A stretch of DNA of 64,000 nt from assembly GCA_037176885.1 (NCBI GenBank), contig JAWWNJ010000010.1:434001-498000 (forward strand), in the 5' to 3' direction. The stretch is from Favolaschia claudopus (taxonomy: Eukaryota > Basidiomycota > Agaricomycetes > Agaricales > Mycenaceae). Under the pieces are notes generated by a model. The model was not told the DNA's origin, ran no database searches, and saw nothing but the letters and a program-made list of their open reading frames with translations. Of the stretch, positions 58,759 to 64,000 are shown piece by piece. A program made the translations under genes and the position numbers. How positions within the stretch are numbered: position 1 is the first letter of the stretch; every line of letters begins with the position of its first letter.

Positions 58759-59544
58759 GCGGGTAAGCACACTCCCCCTTTCTTGAGTCTTTATCTTCCC
58801 GCTGACCATCTTACAGCCTTTCCTCGTGGGTGGGCGGGCGGCAAGTAAGCGATTCGCCCGACCTCCCGCTGTCTTCGACTTCTCGCTGACGTCTTTCTAG
58901 AAATTTTTCTGTATTCATAATCGCGGGGGCCGAGCGGCCCCCAATATCATCAAAAGCTACGGGTACGGGTCCCATAATCCCGCTAGATGCGAACTGTCTG
59001 GCCTGGTGGAATTCCACCCGCCATGACCCCCAAATAAAAATAAATTGCCCCATAGTAGTAGCATCGTGTACCGGCCAAAGAGCCGATGAAGCGCAAAAAT
59101 AAAAACTTTTACGATGCTCCTTTTCATGTGTGAATCAACTTCTAAGTTCTGTTTGAGTTCCGAAGTCAGAATCCCCGGCTAAAGCCTCTAAGTGATTTAT
59201 AAGAGCCTGAAGCGAGAGATTCTGGCTGAGTGCTGCGCCCGTCGGCTGAGTACGACTTAGAGAGCGAGCTGAACGTTGAACTTCTCGAGTTTTCAACATG
59301 CCGAGCGGCAACGGCGCTTATCACCGGGGTCATCAGATACCGGGGATTGCCCGTGGTACTTCATCTGCTGTCAGCGGCTGTCCTCGGACTCCACCGGGTG
59401 GCTAGTTCCTCATTTCTCCCGCTGGTCTCGTAAGAGTGATAACGTAGAGTAGGACTGGCCCGGCGGCCCGAGCTGCCCGCTACCGTACTTGTATAGTCGA
59501 TAGGGGTAGATAGCCAATCAAACCATCTTTTTCCTTCAATCGTC
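58759..59544. other. Intergenic spacer within the gene array
   Basis: No coding sequence. AATAAAAATAAA-like A-rich stretches near 59,030-59,105 are probable polyadenylation signals of the upstream gene. Three CCCGCT hexamers occur here. Confidence 0.5.
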
Positions 59545-60287
59545 ATGCCTCAGCCTATAGGTGAAGTCTTAATCGACTACCATTCCTTCCCGGTGGTCAG
59601 TCAAGACTTTGTGCGCAAGATCTATACTGTGGTAGGCTGTCCTCAACACATTTCTGCGCCAAGTCCAACCAGCCGCTAGCCGAATCTCGTCTGCACGCCT
59701 TGTAGTGACGCCGGCGAAGATTGTGAATTTCTTCACTGGGGCTCGAAGTGCACTCGGTGCCGGGAGGCGAAGGTCCCCAAATGCTTGTTCGCCGGGGTGG
59801 ATTGGTTCAAATATACCTATCCCTCTTCAACCTTTCCGACACTTTTCATCTATCGCAGCGGTAAGTCCTGCCGCTCTTCGAATTCTCATCTTTCTTATTC
59901 TATCCAGGCGGCACGTTGTACGACCTTGCATTCCTCGAACTCTGGTACCACTTGCGCCTCGGCGGCTTAAGCCCCGATATGTTTATAGGTTCGGTGGACG
60001 GTGAGCCCGCTGACTTCTTGCGTCGGCGGGAGGAATTTGCTGGCGACCTTCGTGACTGGGACATTGCTCACGACCTAAACCACGCCGCTCACTCCAGCCG
60101 GCGGCTGTATTTCTACAACATCCTATCTCGAGTTTTACGCGAGTGGCGTACCCAGGATCGCTCGATCCATGCCCAGTGCGACGTCGACGCAGCTATCCTG
60201 CTCCATGATATCAGGCGACGGGACTCTAATGCTCCGACCGTCGTGCCCTTGGCCCAAGGCACGCGCCGCCAGACCTTCGAGCGGTAA
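59545..60287 (+). CDS. 215-aa Zn2Cys6-like protein, array member 2
   Basis: Three exons (59545-59631, 59680-59860, 59908-60287). Exon 1 gives a 29-residue head. Exon 2 carries the cluster Cys34, Cys37, Cys44, Cys53, Cys56, Cys64 (C-x2-C-x6-C-x8-C-x2-C-x7-C), with EFLHWGSKCTRC in the middle. Exon 3 is an Arg/Asp-rich helical domain with two LRDWD/LREWR-type segments. The same three-part build recurs in the next two genes, with a phase-0 intron before the cluster exon and a phase-1 intron after it. Transcription is in the same direction as the rest of the array. It lacks the long tails of the 934-aa protein. DNA binding is plausible from the cluster spacing, but the usual basic residues between the second and third Cys are few. 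Function unknown. Confidence 0.72.
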
Positions 60288-60459
60288 CCCAGGCTAGTAG
60301 CTTTTCCCCGTTAGGGTCAAATAAATCTCTTTGCCCGGTCGCAAGCCGTTATCGTGATGTCTGATTCCTTCTGAGCTTTTGGTCCGGCAGCCGGTGGTAC
60401 TCACCCGTCGGCTATAGGTTTTACTTATAGCGGCCGGTGCCCAGTGAGTCCTTCGAGCG

Positions 60460-61131
60460 ATGCCCGCCTTTTCTTTGGCAGCGACTTTTTACTCAGAACG
60501 CTTTAGGAGCTTCACCGGTCCCTCAGAGTACCAGCTCGTACTTCAAGCTCAATTTGTGGGTCTTTCGTTCTTTCTCAGTGTTCTCCCGCTGACGGGTGCC
60601 TCTTCTTAGCCGGAGTACGAATGCCAGTGCTGCCTCAAGAACTACCGCCATTGCATCTGGATTCAGTGGGGTGAAGCCTGCCTCAGCTGCATGTTCATAG
60701 GCCGCGCCGCCTTGTGCTGCTATACTAAGAAGTCCGTCTGGCAGGCCGAGAACAGCCGTCGTCGCGACACTCTCCTAGCCTCTCGGCCAGGTAAGTCTGC
60801 TTTCTATCTTTATACCTCCCAGCGGGGGCCTTAGTGAATTTTAGCTCCCTCCGCCGGACGGATCGCTCAGTTTGACTGGTACGCCCGGGCTGCCGGTGCC
60901 CGACTCGACGAGAAGAGGTACATTGACGTGCGTACTTGCACCATCCTCGCCGCCAGGTCCATGCTCGGCACCCTTGGGTTTGGCCAGCTACGCTTCTTGT
61001 ACGGACTGTGGTTTGACGCGAAGGGGGCGGGCGTACGAAAGGAAATTGTAGATCTCCTCCGGGATAGGTTAGACGCTGTAGCCCTCCAGTCCGGCGCCAG
61101 GCTCCCGCCCGTCATGTTCATCGGGCCGTAA
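60460..61131 (+). CDS. 187-aa Zn2Cys6-like protein, array member 3
   Basis: Three exons (60460-60555, 60610-60790, 60845-61131). The start codon is inferred from the clean phase-0 join to the cluster exon. The cluster is Cys37, Cys40, Cys47, Cys56, Cys59, Cys68 (C-x2-C-x6-C-x8-C-x2-C-x8-C), with IWIQWGEACLSC at its centre and two extra Cys (39, 69). The C-terminal exon is helical: QFDWYARAAGARLDEKRY and then LRDRLDAVALQSG near the end. Similarity to members 2 and 4 is clear in layout (the W-G-x-x-C-x-x-C core, exon phases) but low in sequence elsewhere, as expected for old duplicates. Function unknown. Confidence 0.68.
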
Positions 61132-61414
61132 GCGTAGTAGGAAATATATTCCCACTGTCAAACGAACTTGCATCTTTAAAACTCTGTTTCAAGCTGCCCG
61201 ATTAGGAAGGCTTCTTAGAAACCAAAGCTTCCTCGTGTTTTTGCCCAGCGGGAGCTCAGCACCTCGTTGGATATTCCACATGTATTGCGGATCTTCCGGG
61301 AGCGTCGGGTGCAATGAGCCCCGCTGTCGATCTCTCTGTTTTTGGGTCTCCCGCCAGGTCTCAGAGAGATATTTAAGCTGGCGGGAAGGTCCCATTTGCC
61401 TCAGTCGTCTACTC

Positions 61415-62043
61415 ATGTCTTTGCTGGAACATCCACTCTTTCCGAATGACCCCGTCGGCCCGCTCAGGGAGTACTATGTACGTTCCTGAACATTTTGCCT
61501 CGGGTAATTCCTCATCATTCGGCAGCCTGGCCGGGTATGCTCTGCGTGCCTCAACGCCCGTTCTCATTGCGAGTTTACTGAGTGGGGAGCGCCGTGCACC
61601 CGCTGTTACTTGCTGAAGCACAACTGCTCGTACACCCAGACCGCTGAGCTGGCCGATGAAATTGCTGCCCGCCGTCACCGTTTCAAAGAGGGTCCCGATC
61701 GTAAGTGACGACTTCTTTCTTATCTGTTGCGCCACAACTGATTCCCCGCTCGCTTCTAGCGGCTACGAAGGAACAGCTAGCTGCTTGGGACGTCCTTCAT
61801 GAGGGGACCCTGGCGCAGTTCCCATTCTGGCAACAATACCATTCTGTAATCGTCGGGCGGAACGTCGCAGAGGCAGCCCAACGGCTGTCTTTTTACTTCG
61901 AGGCCCGCTTGGTTTTCCATCTTCTTCAGGAGGCCAAAACGGCTAATCTCCCGGCCGCGTATGTTGCTGTTATCCGCGAGCGGTTAGACGTTCTCGCCAA
62001 TAATCTTTTCCTGGATCTTCCGGCTAGGATGCGGGCAGTGTAG
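61415..62043 (+). CDS. 173-aa Zn2Cys6-like protein, array member 4
   Basis: Three exons (61415-61477, 61526-61700, 61760-62043). Exon 1 encodes a 21-residue head. The cluster is Cys26, Cys29, Cys36, Cys45, Cys48, Cys55 (C-x2-C-x6-C-x8-C-x2-C-x6-C), a textbook Zn2Cys6 spacing, with EFTEWGAPCTRC like member 2. Exon 3 is a helical domain with AWDVLHEGTLAQFPFW and ends in an ERLDVLANNLFLDLP segment comparable to the DRLDAVALQSG end of member 3. Intron phases equal those of members 2 and 3. The small size and single cluster exclude a complete Gal4-type activator. It may work as a partner of the 934-aa protein. Confidence 0.72.
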
Positions 62044-62462
62044 ATACCGGCACATGTACTTTCGGATAGTTCGTTCCGATAACACACGCTCCCGCCCCAT
62101 GTGAGGCCTTGGAAACATTTATTTCTTGGTAAAGATGTGCCCGCTGCCCTCAAATGACGTGCTAGGTGACCCACCTCTCCCCCTTTCAGAAATCTCAACT
62201 GTCCCCAGTTGATCGATCAGAGGAAATTCAGGTTCCCCGGCAGCAAATTTTCGTGCCACGGAACGATCGGGTGCGTTTGAAATAATTTTCTGCGCCACCG
62301 GCGGGTACATCTACCATAAATGGTAATCCAAGTTCGGCCGTTGACCAAATTTCGTCCAAATTATCCTTACGGCGTTAATTACGGCCGCTCGAGTATAAGA
62401 AGCAGCGGGCGGACAGGTATACCCCCAGCCTCGTCTACTGTCTTTACTCTGCTTCCTCCAAA

Positions 62463-63707
62463 ATGTCTCAAAACGATTACAACACCGTCAAAGCCGATTT
62501 CCTCAAGGCTATGGACGTTGCCGCCAACCTCGTCAAGTATTCGCCGCCCGAGTCTCGCAAAAACCAGCTCAAGGACGTCGCCGAGATCCTTGTAAGAGCC
62601 GCCGGCTACATTGACCAGTCTCGTTTTGTTAACATTATTCTTTCGTTCGTAGGCGCGCCTTCCCCCGCTCATGCCTTTCATTTTGGAAGACAAGAGCGCG
62701 GTTCTTCGTGAGGCAATCTTCACCTCGCGTGAATATTACCACTCCTTGTACGACCCGGATGGTAAACGGGACGTGACCTTCCCCGCTGGGTACGATGCCC
62801 TGCGGCGGATCACCAAGGCCATTCACGAAGACCGTTCCAAGAAGGCGATCCCGCCCGTCTCCACCGTTTCTTCTTCCAAGGGGACCCGGGTCGGTTTCAC
62901 TAACTTTCATTGCCGTGCTCACCATTGACTCATCATCATCCCCCGCTAGAAGAGTACTCGCGGGCGGTCTCAGGGTGAACCCGAGTCTGAGGACGAGGAC
63001 GAAGGCACCGTTCGTGCTCCATCGCCCGCTCTCACCACCGTTGGTGCTGACGAGGTTCGTTCTTTCATTCAACAGCTGGCCTGTGTTGAGCTGACGATTG
63101 ACACTTCTATCATCGCCGTTGGGTGTTTGTTCACCCAGATGCTCGTTGACGATGAGCATGTCCCTGCTCCCAAGGCTCCCCCTACCGGTCCCAAGGCTAA
63201 GTCAGCCCTGGCGGGCAAGAAGGGTGTGCGCGCTGTAAGTCGCCCGTTATCTCTGCTTTTCAATTTCATTCATTCATTTTATTCTTTCAGCATAGCCCGG
63301 CCCCCGCTAAGAAGGGCAAGGGTAACAAGCGTGCCCGCATCGACAGCGTCCCGTTCCACGAGGACTCTTTCCTCACCCACGGTGAGTTTCCCGTTCACTG
63401 TCAGTGATTCCTCCCGCTGAGTGTTTTCGTAGCGACGGCTGAGTTTTACGCTTCGGCACCCGCTTCAGGTGCCGTTGTCGACGAGGCCGCTAGCGTCGTT
63501 GAGATGGGTACCGAGTTCATGAGCAACCACCTTGCCTTGCGCAAGCGGATGTATTTCATCATGGTCGAGCTGGCGGTCATCCACGAGAACCTTCGTAGCT
63601 CTCTGGCCCGGCGCGAGCAGCTCCTCGACGAAGGGGAGAAGATCTCGGCTCGCCTTCGCGACTTTCCCGAGTCCTCCTCTGCCGGCGTCGATGCTCATGT
63701 TCCCTGA
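62463..63707 (+). CDS. 338-aa helical protein without the Cys cluster, array member 5
   Basis: Five exons (62463-62591, 62653-62889, 62950-63234, 63291-63381, 63433-63707) join in phase. The N-terminal 120 residues are helical, with DFLKAMDVAANLVKYSPPES and DALRRITKAIHEDRSKKA. The middle is acidic (EPESEDEDEG) and then Pro/Lys-rich with KKGKGNKRARID, a likely nuclear-localisation signal. The C-terminal 70 residues form a long amphipathic helix, probably a coiled coil (LRKRMYFIMVELAVIHENLR through LARREQLLDEGEK). The gene is preceded by TCTCCCCCTTTC...CAACT...CCCAGTTGA, which resembles the sequence directly after the 1.8-kb repeat at 54,606. That points to a shared promoter module. The family was not recognised; it could be a dimerising nuclear partner of the cluster proteins. 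Confidence 0.68.
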
Positions 63708-64000
63708 CTCGTTCCTAAAGAGCTCCCCCAGCGGGTCCCCCTTTCTTCAGAATCCTCGGTACTGGCTCAATCGTTTCGGACACCTCACGGCTCATCCTTC
63801 TGCTGGCCGCCACACACTCCCCGGGTGCGCAACTTAGTCGCTGCTCACTGGCGGGAGATGCAGACAATCCAATTACTTAAAGACCTCGAATCCCGTTTCA
63901 AATTGTAACGTAGATATCGTAGTAGTAATTCATTTCCGCGCGGCGGCTTTTGTGGCAGAACGAGTCTTTCGTTTGAAAGGCAGCGGCTCATCCGTGTTAG
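63708..64000. other. 3' flank, continues beyond the window
   Basis: No gene seen. One more AGCGGG hexamer lies near 63,730, so the hexamer-rich compartment appears to run on past the edge. Confidence 0.5.

Noticed and set aside
63055..63078. Very short intron in array member 5
   Set aside because: A GT...CAG pair exists, but about 20 bases is below the usable intron length, and the frame is open through it.

Overview
The window looks like a repeat-rich nuclear segment from a mushroom-forming basidiomycete (Agaricomycetes). The genes are cut by many short (about 45-65 base) GT-AG introns. The recognisable families fit such a genome: basidiomycete-type cytochrome P450s, a DUF6534 membrane protein, an HHE hemerythrin-like protein, F-box proteins and a KDZ-type transposase. 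All calls come from reading the sequence. Splice models are hand-built and no database was searched.

Layout. 1-27 kb is ordinary but transposon-scarred chromosome. It holds an F-box gene, a small secreted protein, a P450 split by a terminal-inverted-repeat (TIR) element, a MITE, a hemerythrin-like gene, an LTR-like repeat with a nested insertion, a 1.6-kb minisatellite tract, a UbiA-type prenyltransferase and a DUF6534 gene. 27,259-43,283 is one 16,025-base element with 65-base TIRs. It carries six genes: a DDE integrase-like protein, a Cys-rich/low-complexity protein, a head-to-head pair of paralogues of an unrecognised family, a 5'-truncated KDZ transposase, and an HMG-like Pro-rich protein. 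43.5-49.8 kb holds a second P450 and a metallo-beta-lactamase-fold gene, each broken by a different element. 49.8-52.8 kb is a nest of hAT-like non-autonomous elements. 52.8-64 kb starts with a 1.8-kb TG...CA repeat, an inverted second copy of the one sitting in the beta-lactamase gene. It then carries five same-strand, intron-rich genes. Four of these encode a Zn2Cys6-like cysteine cluster placed on its own exon.

How things fit together. Three enzyme genes (P450, P450, metallo-beta-lactamase) are each broken by a single insertion from three unrelated element types. In every case, removing the insert plus one target-site copy gives back an uninterrupted reading frame with family-typical residues. 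The insertions are therefore recent. A UbiA prenyltransferase lies in the same neighbourhood, so a decayed natural-product cluster is possible but unproven. The two most interesting objects are the 16-kb TIR element and the Zn2Cys6 gene array. The array and the 1.8-kb repeats share a strongly over-represented hexamer (AGCGGG/CCCGCT), which suggests they belong to one large mobile element that runs off the right edge of the window.
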